A stretch of 64,000 nt of DNA from Vibrio taketomensis (GCF_009938165.1 NZ_AP019649.1:868001-932000), one strand, 5' to 3'; positions 32,299 to 43,065 are shown, counted from the stretch's first letter. Translations and numbers: made by a program. The notes: generated by a model not told the origin, from the letters alone.

Positions 32299-34032
32299 TT
32301 ACATACGCTCTAGCGTTTCGATACCGAGTAGCGATAGACCTTGCTTAATCGTCTTCGCGGTTAGCGCTGCCAGTTTTAGACGGCTTTGTTTCACAGTTTC
32401 GTCTTCTGCCACAAGGATAGGGCATGCTTCGTAGAAGCTAGAGAATTGACCTGCTAGTTCGAATAGGTAGCTACACATGATGTGCGGTTGACCTTCGCGA
32501 GCAACAGATTGAACGGCTTCTTCAAACTGCATGAGTTTTGCGATCAGTGCTTTCTCTTTCTCGTCAGTGATTTTGATTTCACCTTGTAGCTCATCCATTG
32601 ATACGCCAGCTTTAGCGAAAATAGAAGCTACACGAGTGTATGCGTATTGCATGTAAGGAGCTGTGTTACCTTCGAATGCTAGCATGTTGTCCCAATCAAA
32701 CACGTAGTCAGTGGTACGGTGCTTAGATAGGTCTGCGTATTTCACCGCTGCCATTGCAACCGTATTAGAGATCGCTTTCTTCTCGTCTTCTGCTAGGTCA
32801 GGGTTCTTAGATTCGATCAGCTGTGCTGCACGAACTTCTGCTTCATCAAGAAGATCAGCAAGACGAACAGTACCGCCTGCACGAGTCTTAAACGGTTTGC
32901 CGTCTTTACCCAGCATCATGCCGAATGCGTGGTGCTCAAGAGACACAGACTCAGGAACATAACCTGCTTTACGCACGATAGTCCAAGCTTGCATCAGGTG
33001 TTGGTGCTGACGAGAGTCGATGAAGTAAAGTACGCGATCGGCACCTAGTTCTTCGTAACGGTATTTCGCACATGCGATGTCCGTTGTTGTGTATAGGAAG
33101 CCGCCGTCACGTTTCTGAACGATAACGCCCATTGCTTCGCCATCTTTGTTCTTGAACTCTTCAAGGAACACAACTTGCGCGCCGTCATCTTCAACCGCAA
33201 GGCCTTGTGCTTTTAGATCAGCAACGATTTTTGGCAGCATGTCGTTGTACATACTTTCACCCATCACATCATCACGCGTTAGTGATACGTTTAGGCGATC
33301 GTAGTTACGTTGGTTTTGAATCATGGTAACGTCAACAAGCTTCTTCCACATTTCTGCGCAGAATTCGTCACCGCTTTGCAGTTTCACTACGTAACCACGT
33401 GCTTTTACTGCAAACTCTTCGTCTTCATCGTAAAGCTTTTTAGATTCGCGGTAGAAGCCTTCAAGGTCAGCCAGTTCCATTGAAACTTCACCAGACTCTT
33501 GCTGTACACGTTCAAGGTTTGCAATCAGCATACCGAACTGCGTGCCCCAGTCACCAATGTGGTTAGCACGGATTACTTTATGACCTAGGAATTCTAGAGT
33601 ACGTACTACTGCGTCACCGATAATGGTTGAACGTAGGTGACCTACGTGCATTTCTTTTGCAACGTTAGGTGCAGAGTAGTCTGCAACGATAGTTTGTGGT
33701 GCTTCAGCGGCTACGCCAAGACGAGCGTCAGCTAGAGCAAGATCTGCTTGTTTTGCAAGAAACTCTTCGCTTAGGAAGATATTGATAAAACCAGGGCCTG
33801 CGATTTCAGTTTTGCTCGCAATACCATCGAGGTCTAGAACATCCAACACTTTCTGCGCAAACTCGCGAGGGTTCGTACCTAGTTGTTTTGCAACGCCCAT
33901 TACGCCGTTAGCTTGGTAGTCACCGAACTGTGGTTTTGCTGATTGACGAACGGCTGCAGGGCTGCCTGCAGGTGCGCCAGCGGCTTCAAGAGCCTGAGAA
34001 ACTTTTTCATTAATAAGTGCTTGGATATTCAC
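32299..34032 (-). CDS. argS: arginyl-tRNA synthetase ArgS
   Basis: ArgS is a class I aminoacyl-tRNA synthetase charging tRNA-Arg. The GTG at 34032 was chosen over an upstream TTG because AAGGAAG lies about seven bases before it and the protein then starts [19 protein letters not shown], as in E. coli; the length is 577 residues. The HIGH motif appears as HVGHLRST (about residue 133), the KMSKS loop is degenerate as in many ArgS, and the anticodon-binding ALC domain is at the C-terminus. It is divergent from yecM, as in enterobacteria. Confidence 0.97.
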   Translation of the reverse strand: MNIQALINEKVSQALEAAGAPAGSPAAVRQSAKPQFGDYQANGVMGVAKQLGTNPREFAQKVLDVLDLDGIASKTEIAGPGFINIFLSEEFLAKQADLALADARLGVAAEAPQTIVADYSAPNVAKEMHVGHLRSTIIGDAVVRTLEFLGHKVIRANHIGDWGTQFGMLIANLERVQQESGEVSMELADLEGFYRESKKLYDEDEEFAVKARGYVVKLQSGDEFCAEMWKKLVDVTMIQNQRNYDRLNVSLTRDDVMGESMYNDMLPKIVADLKAQGLAVEDDGAQVVFLEEFKNKDGEAMGVIVQKRDGGFLYTTTDIACAKYRYEELGADRVLYFIDSRQHQHLMQAWTIVRKAGYVPESVSLEHHAFGMMLGKDGKPFKTRAGGTVRLADLLDEAEVRAAQLIESKNPDLAEDEKKAISNTVAMAAVKYADLSKHRTTDYVFDWDNMLAFEGNTAPYMQYAYTRVASIFAKAGVSMDELQGEIKITDEKEKALIAKLMQFEEAVQSVAREGQPHIMCSYLFELAGQFSSFYEACPILVAEDETVKQSRLKLAALTAKTIKQGLSLLGIETLERM

Positions 34033-34268
34033 ACGCGCTTCCTTCAATTCTAGGAATTATAGTGGTCTGCATTGGACCGAACTAAGGGCTATACCCTGTA
34101 AGTATCGGGAGTCATACTCATCAATGCAAACCGAATCGAGTTCACAAATTGGCGCACATGATACCAATTTTATTAGGCAGCATATAGGGCGTAATTTGAG
34201 TATTTTCTACTTTCTTGATGATCTTGTTACTATTAAGAAAAAGTAACCTTTACTTAAGGAAAAACCAC

Positions 34269-34862
34269 ATGTCGTTAGCTACTGCTGAGTTACTACCCGA
34301 GCAACTAAAACAAAAGCTGCCAGACTTTATGTATAAAATTCAGAAGTTAAGCGATAAGCTGCAGATTGACTTAACGCAGTTTCAAGCCGATCACATCGCT
34401 TTGCGTATCAACGAGCCTGAATTAGCTCAACTTGCTCATCAAGCGTGGCTTGCTGAAGGTAAAGAAATTTCGAATGCCATGATTAATGGCAGACCAATTA
34501 TCGTTATGACGTTTAATCAGCCATTAAAAGTACTAAGTTGGGAGATTGAGTGCTTAGAACTGCCATACCCTGCTGAAGGTAAGATTTACCCAGAGCAAAC
34601 TTGGGAGCATGTGGAGTTTGTGATTCCATCGAATGCACAAACCGCAGATGAGTTCGCGGCAGAGCTAACGCAGCGTTTTCCACAACTTGCTGAACAATGG
34701 GACACATTGGCGCAACAGGGCATTAAGGTAAAACTCTCAAGCCCTAAAGGCGAGGGTGAGCGTCTTAATAATCCGACCGTGGCATTTAAACACCAAGGCG
34801 TGTGCATCAAGCTACACCCTCATTCATTAAAAGCGATTGTTGAGTCGGAGCAATCAGCCTAA
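34269..34862 (+). CDS. yecM: YecM family protein (VOC-type fold)
   Basis: A 197-residue cytoplasmic protein of the YecM family, whose structure resembles metal-binding vicinal-oxygen-chelate isomerases. The ATG at 34269 (MSLATAELLPEQLKQ) was preferred to the open frame upstream from 34215. Candidate metal ligands are the histidine in ADHIALRIN, glutamate/histidine in WEHVEFVIP, and the final KLHPHS. Function is unknown. The link with argS is conserved in gamma-proteobacteria. Its last nine bases overlap the convergent protease gene. Confidence 0.9.
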   Translation: MSLATAELLPEQLKQKLPDFMYKIQKLSDKLQIDLTQFQADHIALRINEPELAQLAHQAWLAEGKEISNAMINGRPIIVMTFNQPLKVLSWEIECLELPYPAEGKIYPEQTWEHVEFVIPSNAQTADEFAAELTQRFPQLAEQWDTLAQQGIKVKLSSPKGEGERLNNPTVAFKHQGVCIKLHPHSLKAIVESEQSA

Positions 34863-37628
34863 CTCGATGTCTTTCGGGCGTAGTTGGAACTCTTCAATTA
34901 CGCCAATTTCCTGCCCTAAACTTAGCGGTGCAGCACCCTGATGGGCGTTGCCTTGAGTGTGCATAATTAAACGATTTGCTGTGCGTGGTTTGAGCTCATT
35001 GACAACAAAGCGAATCATATCACTGCGAGTCAATTTTTTGAGTTCAGCAAGGACGCGTTGTCGTTGGTCGAAGTGTTCATCTTTGTTCCCGATTGCCACC
35101 CACAAGCGTTGAGCCCGCCCGCGAAGCGTGGTATCTGGGGTGGAAATTTGATTCCACAATCCGCGTTTACTGCTATGCCATTGATACTCATTGAGTTCTA
35201 ACAACACCATATAAAATGCGTTGAGAAATTCATCAATTGAACTGATCAACTCACTCGGCGCCGCGTTTGGTGATTGCACATATAGCACCATGCCCGGGTG
35301 TTTGTTCAGTGGCATATTGCCTGTGCCTACCATGTAGCCGAGTTGTTGTTTGGTGCGTATCTCATGGAAAAATGTGGCCGACATTAAATGGTTTGCTAGC
35401 GAGTACAGGGCAATATTTTGCGGTGAGGTATCTTCGCATTGGTAATACACCACCACCGCGGAGTCTTCTTGGTTGCAAGCAACGCTGCGTTGGAAGGTGC
35501 CATTTTTTCCGAGCATGATTAGGGGGCGCAACGCTTCCTCGTATTGCTGACCTTTTACGCGCAATGCATCTTTGAGCGTTTCACCCAACGCAGCCGCGTC
35601 ATCACGCGTCCAATCACCATAAACAAACATCTCAACGTGCAACTCGGCCAAAATTGCCTGCACAAAGCTAGATAGGGAATCGACTTGAATCTCTTCAAGT
35701 GCTTCCACTAATGTGGCGTAAGGAGGATTGTTTGGCTGTAAAATGCCAGTCATTGCATTGAAAAGCTGAGAAATTGGGCGATCTTGCGCTGCATTGCGCC
35801 AGTTACGCAATAACTGAGTCTTAATGGTGTTAAACCGTTTTTCACTGAACTCACGCTTGGCGAAGCGCTGCAAAATCATCTTCATCAATTCCGGCTGTTT
35901 CTCGGTAAAGCCTGAGATAGTGAGCGTTACGCCCCCTTGATGTGCGTATAGGTTATACCCCATACCTGCAATTTCAGCTTGGTAGGTTTCTTTGGCTAAA
36001 GAATCGAGAAACATTTCCACGCAGAGACGTGTTTTGACAATGTTGATCGGGTTGGCCACAGCGTGAGGGCTATCTATTGCAACATAAACCACGCCTTTGG
36101 GCACACGAAACTCATCATCTTGTAAATGCCACAGCTTAAAGCCCGGTAAATCGCTAATTAGCGCAGGTACATCCGCATGCTCTTGCACTTCTTTCGGCGT
36201 TAGGTTGTAACAAATAAATGGGTTTTGTTTAGGTAGCGCGGCTTTGATCGCAGACGGTGCCGTGTAATGTTCTCGCTGGGCATGACTTAATAGGCGTACA
36301 GAGTAAGGTGTATGGTACCACTTTGCCTCTTCCTCGTAGGTCAAGCCTTTAGCAATAAGGGTAACGCGTAGGTTATCAACGGTAAAATAGCTCGCTAAAT
36401 ACCGCAGTAATTCCGGTTGATACTCGGCCATCTTAAAATCACCGTAGATGATATCGTCGCTCTCGTAGTGTTGCATATTTACGACGAGGTGACTGGCAAG
36501 ATCCATAGGACGAGCGGGCTCTTGAAAACGAAAAGCCGATTCTAAGACTGCTTGTTTCTCGAGATAGCGCCATTCATCGTAGCCTTGCGCTTTTATCAGC
36601 GCGATATAGTTGAAAATGGCTTGGATGATGTCATCAGTGTGCGCTAGACCTTCTTGAGTCAGCGTACAGCTAATGGTGAATTCTCGGTAATTACTGCCGC
36701 TAGCACCACCACCTGCAGATAGCGAAGTTATCCAACCCGCCTCTTTCAGTTCTAACATCAAGCTGTTCTCGCCTTCGTAACCAAGAAGATGAGCAAAATA
36801 AGAGAGTGGTTTGGTGTGGTAGTACAGATCGCTGTTTTCCATCGGGAAGGTCAGAATCAGTTTCTTAAAATCTTTGACCGGTTCAACATTAACCCAGATG
36901 CCAATAGAACGTTCATCGGTGTAGCTCTCTTCGATGAATTTACCAGCCAAATGACGATTGGTAATGTGACTAAACTTATCTCGAGTCCATGCTTCAAGTT
37001 GTTCAAGTGGCTGTTCACCAATAAGTACAAGCGTCATTAAATCGGAGGAGTATTGTTGACCATGAAAAGCGATGATCTCATCGCGAATTGAACTGCCTTC
37101 GCGATCACCCAGCGTCTCCAAGTTGCCAACGGAAAACTTCGCAAATGGGTGTCTTGGGTTGATGACTTCTTTATGTACTTGATATAAACGTCGCGAATCG
37201 TCGTTGAGCTTGAGTTTATACTCTGAGTCGACAGCTTGGCGCTCTTTATCGAGCGCTTCAGCGTTAAACAGTGGTGCGGTAAAAAATTGGCTGAAGCGAT
37301 CTAGGCCATTTTCAAACGCATTATTATCGACATCGAAGAAAAAGCAGGTGTGTTCGGTGCCAGTCCATGCGTTATTAATGCCACCATGCTGACTAATATA
37401 GCTTTGAAACTCACCAACTTGAGGGTACTTCTCAGTGCCAAGAAATAGCATATGTTCGAGGTAGTGAGCCATCCCTTGACGTTCAAGGGGATCGTCAAAG
37501 TGACCGACATTGACCGCAAGTGCCGCGGCTGACTTTTGTGCATGTGGCGAATGGATAAGTAACACTCGCAGATCGTTTTCGAGCGTTAAATAACGATATT
37601 GGTTGGTATCATTAGGGCTTACATGCAC
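34854..37628 (-). CDS. insulinase-family (M16A) zinc protease, protease III-like
   Basis: A 924-residue pitrilysin/insulysin-type metallopeptidase. The inverted zinc motif is HYLEH (H55, E58, H59), and the third ligand is E136, spaced 77 residues on exactly as in E. coli protease III. Two M16 halves plus an inactive C-terminal half are expected for this size. Unlike E. coli Ptr, no signal peptide is seen (MHVSPNDTNQYRYLTLENDL), so the enzyme is probably cytoplasmic. It degrades small peptides in related species; the physiological substrate is unknown. Confidence 0.93.
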   Translation of the reverse strand: MHVSPNDTNQYRYLTLENDLRVLLIHSPHAQKSAAALAVNVGHFDDPLERQGMAHYLEHMLFLGTEKYPQVGEFQSYISQHGGINNAWTGTEHTCFFFDVDNNAFENGLDRFSQFFTAPLFNAEALDKERQAVDSEYKLKLNDDSRRLYQVHKEVINPRHPFAKFSVGNLETLGDREGSSIRDEIIAFHGQQYSSDLMTLVLIGEQPLEQLEAWTRDKFSHITNRHLAGKFIEESYTDERSIGIWVNVEPVKDFKKLILTFPMENSDLYYHTKPLSYFAHLLGYEGENSLMLELKEAGWITSLSAGGGASGSNYREFTISCTLTQEGLAHTDDIIQAIFNYIALIKAQGYDEWRYLEKQAVLESAFRFQEPARPMDLASHLVVNMQHYESDDIIYGDFKMAEYQPELLRYLASYFTVDNLRVTLIAKGLTYEEEAKWYHTPYSVRLLSHAQREHYTAPSAIKAALPKQNPFICYNLTPKEVQEHADVPALISDLPGFKLWHLQDDEFRVPKGVVYVAIDSPHAVANPINIVKTRLCVEMFLDSLAKETYQAEIAGMGYNLYAHQGGVTLTISGFTEKQPELMKMILQRFAKREFSEKRFNTIKTQLLRNWRNAAQDRPISQLFNAMTGILQPNNPPYATLVEALEEIQVDSLSSFVQAILAELHVEMFVYGDWTRDDAAALGETLKDALRVKGQQYEEALRPLIMLGKNGTFQRSVACNQEDSAVVVYYQCEDTSPQNIALYSLANHLMSATFFHEIRTKQQLGYMVGTGNMPLNKHPGMVLYVQSPNAAPSELISSIDEFLNAFYMVLLELNEYQWHSSKRGLWNQISTPDTTLRGRAQRLWVAIGNKDEHFDQRQRVLAELKKLTRSDMIRFVVNELKPRTANRLIMHTQGNAHQGAAPLSLGQEIGVIEEFQLRPKDIELG

Positions 37629-38011
37629 AGTGTTTCTCCAACATTGAGAATATGTCTAAGTATGAACGCGTTTGTAAGTGCTGCAAATTTTTGTTCACAA
37701 ACAACGTGTTTCGCAAAATGGCCCTTTTGAGGTAGACATCAACTAGACTTGTTATGCATTGTCTCACATATATTGACGTCAATTATGTTAACGATATGCA
37801 GTTTCGAACAAAATAAGTCCGTTTGATTGCTGGTCTAACGAGTCCGTATGACGAATTGCAGTCAGTGGCACGTATAGATAAAAAGGTAATGTTTGCTTTT
37901 AAGATTGTTAAGAAAGTCTGAGTCTTTGGCAAGTTACTTGATATAATTAATTTTAATTTTAGCCCAAAAAAACGGTGAGCTCACACGAAGGTTGCCGACA
38001 CAGGAAAGACT
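37629..38011. other. 383-base intergenic region before sixA
   Basis: It lies between the divergent protease and sixA genes. An extended -10 (TGATATAAT, 37939-37947) with a poor -35 lies 65 bases before sixA, followed by the strong ribosome-binding site AGGAAAG. No coding frame or repeat of note was seen in the rest. Confidence 0.6.
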
Positions 38012-38446
38012 ATGAAAATCGTGATTATGCGTCATGGAGAGGCTGAAGCCTTTGCTCAAAGTGACGCTGAACGAGCGCTAACGCCATCGGGCCGTGCGGT
38101 ATCGAAATCTGCAGCCGAGCAATGCGTTGCGAAGGGAATGAAACAGTTTGATAAAGTTCTGGTTAGTCCGTATTTAAGAGCGCAGCAAACATGCAGAACG
38201 TATTCGATGCGAGAGACGTGACGATATACGTACTCAGCAGTCGTAGCCGATTATTTGCAAGCGCTTATTGAGATTGAAAAATTAGATTCAGTCTTGCTGG
38301 TTTCTCACTTGCCGCTCGTCGGTTATCTCACGGCGGATTTAGTGACGGATATCGTACCGCCAATGTTCCCGACGTCTGGTATTGTTTGTATCGAATACGA
38401 CGTTGCGCAGCAGCGCGGTGAGTTGCTATGGGATATTCGCCCCTAG
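38012..38446 (+). pseudogene. sixA: phosphohistidine phosphatase SixA, disrupted
   Basis: SixA is a small histidine phosphatase that removes phosphate from HPt domains and the PTS-Ntr system. The start is clear (AGGAAAG before MKIVIMRHGEAEAF, with the RHG catalytic histidine). After SPYLRAQQT the frame runs to an early stop at about 38219-38221. The sequence QNVFDARDVTIYVLSS continues in another frame from 38194, and VVADYLQALIEIEKLDS returns to the first frame from about 38242 through the conserved LLVSHLPLVGYLTADLV to the stop. One base is missing at 38192-38193, and roughly 20 bases appear deleted near 38235-38242 between short CAG repeats. The gene is probably non-functional. Confidence 0.88.
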
Positions 38447-38486
38447 AAATTTGCGATCAATAATCGACATATAATTGACATTTCAG

Positions 38487-38501
38487 TGGACTAAAACTTG
38501 C
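38487..38501 (+). promoter_or_regulatory. sigma-54-type -24/-12 promoter of the flhA operon
   Basis: TGGACTAAAACTTGC fits the TGG-N8-TTGC pattern with the exact GG-N10-GC spacing of sigma-54 promoters, 58 bases before flhA. In V. cholerae flhA belongs to the flagellar class driven by sigma-54 and FlrA, which supports the call. Confidence 0.72.
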
Positions 38502-38558
38502 ATAAGTGGCTAACTATCTGGGTTAACAAACAATTTAGTTGTATCAGCCACTGATTAT

Positions 38559-40655
38559 ATGAAGTTCACTCTGCCATTTGCGGACAAATTACCGCCGCTA
38601 CCTCAACGAGCAATGCCAGCCATCGGTGCACCGGTTATGGTTCTGGCCACGTTGGCTATGGTTGTTTTACCAATGCCAGCCTTTTTGCTCGACCTGTTTT
38701 TCACCTTTAACATCGCACTTTCTATGGTGGTGTTATTGGTGACAGTCTATACCCGACGCCCACTCGATTTTGCTGCTTTTCCAACAGTACTTCTGATTGC
38801 AACGTTATTGCGCCTTGCGCTGAACGTAGCATCGACGCGTGTGGTATTACTTTATGGTCATGAAGGACCTGGAGCGGCAGGTAACGTTATCGAGGCATTT
38901 GGTAACGTCGTTATCGGTGGTAACTACGCAGTCGGTTTAGTTGTCTTCATCATCCTGATGATCATCAACTTTATGGTTGTGACCAAAGGTGCGGGTCGTA
39001 TTTCTGAGGTGAGTGCTCGCTTTACGTTAGATGCATTACCAGGTAAGCAAATGGCCATCGATGCCGACTTAAACGCCGGTTTGATTGACCAAGACCAAGC
39101 GCGCACGCGTCGCCAAGAAGTGACCAAAGAAGCGGACTTTTACGGCTCAATGGATGGTGCGTCAAAGTTTGTGAAAGGGGACGCAATCGCCGGTATTTTG
39201 ATTCTGTTTATCAACATTATTGGCGGTTTGTCGATTGGTATGGCTCAATACGGTTTGGGCTTTAAAGAGGCAATGCAAATCTACACGCTACTTACGATCG
39301 GTGACGGTCTAGTAGCTCAAATCCCATCGCTGTTGTTGTCAATCGGTGCCGCGATCATGGTGACGCGCCAAAATACCGATGAAGACATGGGACAACAGGT
39401 TGTCTTCCAGTTATTTGATAACCCCAAAGCATTGATGATTACGGCTGGTATCCTCTTTGTTATGGGTATTGTTCCGGGTATGCCACACTTTGCGTTCCTA
39501 TTATTGGCTGCCATGGCTGGTGCGGGCGCATACTGGATGACGCGCAAGAAGAAAAAACAAAACGAAGAACAAACCAATCTTCCTGCGACGACAAATGCTG
39601 AGCCAAGCACACCGAAAGAGCTTTCATGGGATGATGTTCAACCTGTTGATATTATTGGTTTGGAAGTTGGTTACCGTTTGATTCCATTGGTAGATAGAGA
39701 TCAAGGCGGTGAATTGCTTGAGCGAGTGAAAGGTGTACGCAAAAAATTATCGCAAGACTTTGGCTTCCTTATCCCAGCAGTACACATTCGTGACAATCTC
39801 GAATTAACGCCTAACAGCTATCGAATCACCTTAATGGGGGTTGCGGTCGGTGAAGCTGAAATTCGTCCAGACCAAGAATTGGCGATTAACCCGGGTCAGG
39901 TATACGGCATGATTGATGGTGAACCCACCATTGACCCTGCTTTTGGACTTGAAGCGACGTGGATTCGTGAAGAGCAACGCGAGCACGCACAGGCTCTGGG
40001 TTATACCGTAGTTGACTCTTCAACAGTTCTGGCGACACATCTGAGCCAACTGTTGACCAACAACGCCTCGCAACTGATCGGCCACGAAGAAGTTCAGAAT
40101 TTACTTGAAATGCTGGGCCGCAGCGCGCCGAGATTGGTGGAGAACTTTGTACCAGACCAATTGCAACTGGGTGTTGTGGTTAAAGTATTGCAAAACCTTC
40201 TCAACGAAGCGGTACCGATTCGAGATATTCGAACCATTGTTCAAACCTTGGCCGAATACTCATCAAAGAGTCAAGAACCTGACATTTTGACCGCAGCAGT
40301 ACGCATCTCATTGAAACGCCTAATTGTTCAAGAAATCAATGGTATAGAGCCAGAGTTGCCGGTAATTACCCTTATTCCCGAGCTGGAACAAATCTTGCAT
40401 CAAACCATGCAAGCTTCGGGAGGGGAATCTGCTGGTATCGAACCTGGCTTAGCCGAGCGATTGCAGATGTCTTTAAGCAATGCCACACAAGAGCAAGAGC
40501 TTAAAGGGGAACCTGCAGTGTTGTTAACGTCTGGTGTGCTGCGTTCAACGCTTGCGAAATTTGTAAAGAACACCATCCCATCGCTACGAGTGCTCTCTTA
40601 TCAAGAGATCCCGGATGAAAAGCAAATCCGTATCGTGCAAGCCGTGGGCAACTAA
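38559..40655 (+). CDS. flhA: flagellar export apparatus protein FlhA
   Basis: FlhA is the nonameric ring of the flagellar type III export gate. The 698 residues have an N-terminal membrane part with about eight segments (to residue 330) and the FHIPEP signature region (GNVVIGGNYAVGLVVFIILM). A charged linker and a cytoplasmic domain that docks substrate-chaperone complexes follow. It heads the flhA-flhF-flhG-fliA-che operon downstream of a sigma-54-type promoter. Confidence 0.97.
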   Translation: MKFTLPFADKLPPLPQRAMPAIGAPVMVLATLAMVVLPMPAFLLDLFFTFNIALSMVVLLVTVYTRRPLDFAAFPTVLLIATLLRLALNVASTRVVLLYGHEGPGAAGNVIEAFGNVVIGGNYAVGLVVFIILMIINFMVVTKGAGRISEVSARFTLDALPGKQMAIDADLNAGLIDQDQARTRRQEVTKEADFYGSMDGASKFVKGDAIAGILILFINIIGGLSIGMAQYGLGFKEAMQIYTLLTIGDGLVAQIPSLLLSIGAAIMVTRQNTDEDMGQQVVFQLFDNPKALMITAGILFVMGIVPGMPHFAFLLLAAMAGAGAYWMTRKKKKQNEEQTNLPATTNAEPSTPKELSWDDVQPVDIIGLEVGYRLIPLVDRDQGGELLERVKGVRKKLSQDFGFLIPAVHIRDNLELTPNSYRITLMGVAVGEAEIRPDQELAINPGQVYGMIDGEPTIDPAFGLEATWIREEQREHAQALGYTVVDSSTVLATHLSQLLTNNASQLIGHEEVQNLLEMLGRSAPRLVENFVPDQLQLGVVVKVLQNLLNEAVPIRDIRTIVQTLAEYSSKSQEPDILTAAVRISLKRLIVQEINGIEPELPVITLIPELEQILHQTMQASGGESAGIEPGLAERLQMSLSNATQEQELKGEPAVLLTSGVLRSTLAKFVKNTIPSLRVLSYQEIPDEKQIRIVQAVGN

Positions 40656-40686
40656 TTCTGTTACTGATCACTAACGGATATCAATT

Positions 40687-42168
40687 TTGAAAATTAAACG
40701 ATTTTTTGCCAAGGATATGCGCACAGCTCTACTTCAGGTTAAAGAGGAGTTGGGGTCTGACGCGGTTATCATGTCGAACAAAAAAGTCGCTGGTGGCGTA
40801 GAAATTGTAGCAGCAATGGATGGCGATGCTTCAGCGGCACGATCCACGGCTAGTTATAGTTCCCGTCCTCGAACAGCACCGTCACAAGTATCAGCTAGCT
40901 TATCTGCTCGCACTGAAGCGCGTCAGTTAGATGACGATCGTGTTAGCCTCAATAGCGGTCAAGACAATGGTCGCTCGATGACTAACCGCTTTGCCAGTAT
41001 GCTCAAACAGTACAGCAATCCACGCTCAGAGTATGAAAGTGCAGAGCCAAGCGGCAATGAAGATTCTCTGACGGCGCTATTGAAGCGTCAGTCGAATCAT
41101 CGCTCACAAGGTGCTGACGTTAAACTTAAAGAAGATTCACCTTTGGCACGTTTAATTGCAGAAGACCGTCGTATTGAGCGTCCAAAACCGCAGCTTGATC
41201 CCACACGATATGAGCGCAACTCGAACTCCAGAGAATCGGCAGTTTCCAATGAAGATTGGACGGATATGCGTGAAGAAATGATGTCGATTCGGCGTTTGCT
41301 TGAGCATCAAGTCTCGGGGCTGATGTGGCAGGAAGTGGAGCGTCGAGAACCTCTGCGAGCGATGTTGATTAAACGTCTCGAACGTATGGGTGTTTCTCAA
41401 GAGTTAGCCGACCAGCTAGCGTGTTACATTCCTGAAGACACGGCGCCAAACAAAGCGTGGAAAGCACTACTCGGTTTGGTTGCGGATCAGATTCCTATTT
41501 CTAAACAAGACATTTTAAAACGTGGCGGCATCGTAGCGCTATTGGGGCCAACGGGTGTCGGTAAAACCACCACGGTTGCGAAACTTGCGGCGCGAGCAGC
41601 GATGGAGTTTGGTTCCGATAATGTTGCGTTAGTGACAACCGACACTTACCGAATTGGTGCTCATGAGCAGTTAGCGATTTATGGTCGCATTATGGGCTGT
41701 CCGGTTAAGGTTGCTAAAGATTCCAAAGAATTAGCCGATGTAATATACCAGTTGCGTCATCGACGTTTAGTGTTGGTCGATACCGCTGGTATGGGACAAC
41801 GCGATGTAAGACTTTCTGAGCAGCTAGACACATTGATGCAAGAAAGCGGTGAGATGATACACAGTTACTTAGTTTTGCCAGCGACAGCGCAGCGCAAAGT
41901 ATTGCAAGAAACGATTGACCATTTTAAACGAATCCCTCTTTCAGGCTGTATTCTGACCAAGCTTGATGAATCACTGAGTTTAGGGGAATTTGTAAGTGTT
42001 GTAGTGCAAAACGCATTACCAGTCGCTTATATCGCGAACGGACAACGCGTACCAGAAGACATTGTTATCGCCCAACCAAAATATATGGTAGCGAAAGCGA
42101 ATGATTTACTTGAGAAGTCGGCGGACGATGAACCGCACTATTGGAATAGTGAAGCAGAGAGGTTCTAG
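40687..42168 (+). CDS. flhF: signal-recognition-particle-type GTPase FlhF
   Basis: FlhF is the GTPase that recruits early flagellar parts to the pole. The 493 residues comprise an N-terminal basic region (MKIKRFFAKDMRTALLQVKEEL), a long poorly conserved linker, and an SRP-type NG domain with G1 LLGPTGVGKTTTVAKLA (about residue 286) and LVDTAGMGQRD. The start codon is TTG at 40687, supported by alignment of the N-terminus to other FlhF proteins; the rare start may keep its level low, as flagellar number depends on FlhF dose. It is followed by its antagonist FlhG. Confidence 0.95.
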   Translation: MKIKRFFAKDMRTALLQVKEELGSDAVIMSNKKVAGGVEIVAAMDGDASAARSTASYSSRPRTAPSQVSASLSARTEARQLDDDRVSLNSGQDNGRSMTNRFASMLKQYSNPRSEYESAEPSGNEDSLTALLKRQSNHRSQGADVKLKEDSPLARLIAEDRRIERPKPQLDPTRYERNSNSRESAVSNEDWTDMREEMMSIRRLLEHQVSGLMWQEVERREPLRAMLIKRLERMGVSQELADQLACYIPEDTAPNKAWKALLGLVADQIPISKQDILKRGGIVALLGPTGVGKTTTVAKLAARAAMEFGSDNVALVTTDTYRIGAHEQLAIYGRIMGCPVKVAKDSKELADVIYQLRHRRLVLVDTAGMGQRDVRLSEQLDTLMQESGEMIHSYLVLPATAQRKVLQETIDHFKRIPLSGCILTKLDESLSLGEFVSVVVQNALPVAYIANGQRVPEDIVIAQPKYMVAKANDLLEKSADDEPHYWNSEAERF

Positions 42169-42174
42169 GCGGCG

Positions 42175-43065
42175 ATGATGACAGAGAATATGATACAAGA
42201 CCAAGCTAGCGGATTACGCCGCTTAACTCAGCCATCACTAACCAAAGTAATTTCCGTAACTGGGGGCAAAGGTGGTGTGGGTAAATCTAATGTCACTTTA
42301 GGGCTGGCAATTTGTATGGCTCGACAAGGCAAGAAAGTCATGGTGCTGGATGCTGACCTCGGTTTGGCGAACGTTGATGTGATGCTCGGTATTCGACCGA
42401 AGCGTAACCTTGGCCATGTGCTTGCTGGTGAATGTGATCTAGTTGATGCGATTGTGGAAGGTCCACACGGCATTAAAATCATTCCTGCGACGTCCGGCAC
42501 TCAATCGATGACAGAATTGACCCATGCTCAGCATGTCGGATTGATTCGCGCTTTTGGCAGCCTTGAAGATGAAATGGACATTTTGCTGATCGATACTGCT
42601 GCGGGCATTTCCGACATGGTGATCAGTTTCTCACGTGCCGCTCAAGACGTTGTTGTCGTGGTATGTGATGAGCCAACGTCGATTACTGATGCCTATGCCT
42701 TGATCAAATTGCTGAGCAAAGAGCATCAAGTTCAACGTTTTAAAATTGTGGCTAATATGGTGAGAAGTTACCGTGAAGGTCGAGAATTGTTTGCAAAATT
42801 GACCTTAGTCACAGAGAGATTCTTAAATGTGAGCCTTGAGCTCGTCGCATGTATACCTTTAGATGATAAAGTGCGACAAGCGGTGAAAAAACAAAAGATT
42901 GTCGTGGATGCATTTCCGCGCTCGCCAGCTGCATTAGCATTGGGCTCACTGGCAAACAAAGCGCTAACTTGGCCAATTCCAAAAACACCAAGCGGACATT
43001 TGGAGTTTTTTGTTGAGCGTTTGCTAAATCGACCAGAACCATTAGAGGAACCATTTGGTGAATAA
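42175..43065 (+). CDS. flhG: MinD-like ATPase FlhG
   Basis: FlhG limits flagellar number by restraining FlhF and the master regulator FlrA, and is held at the pole by HubP. The 296 residues show a deviant Walker A (VTGGKGGVGKSNV, about residues 31-43), the Switch II-type LLIDTAAGISDMV, and a C-terminal amphipathic helix (HLEFFVERLLNR) for membrane binding. Two ATG codons are in tandem at the start. It overlaps fliA by eight bases. Confidence 0.96.
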   Translation: MMTENMIQDQASGLRRLTQPSLTKVISVTGGKGGVGKSNVTLGLAICMARQGKKVMVLDADLGLANVDVMLGIRPKRNLGHVLAGECDLVDAIVEGPHGIKIIPATSGTQSMTELTHAQHVGLIRAFGSLEDEMDILLIDTAAGISDMVISFSRAAQDVVVVVCDEPTSITDAYALIKLLSKEHQVQRFKIVANMVRSYREGRELFAKLTLVTERFLNVSLELVACIPLDDKVRQAVKKQKIVVDAFPRSPAALALGSLANKALTWPIPKTPSGHLEFFVERLLNRPEPLEEPFGE

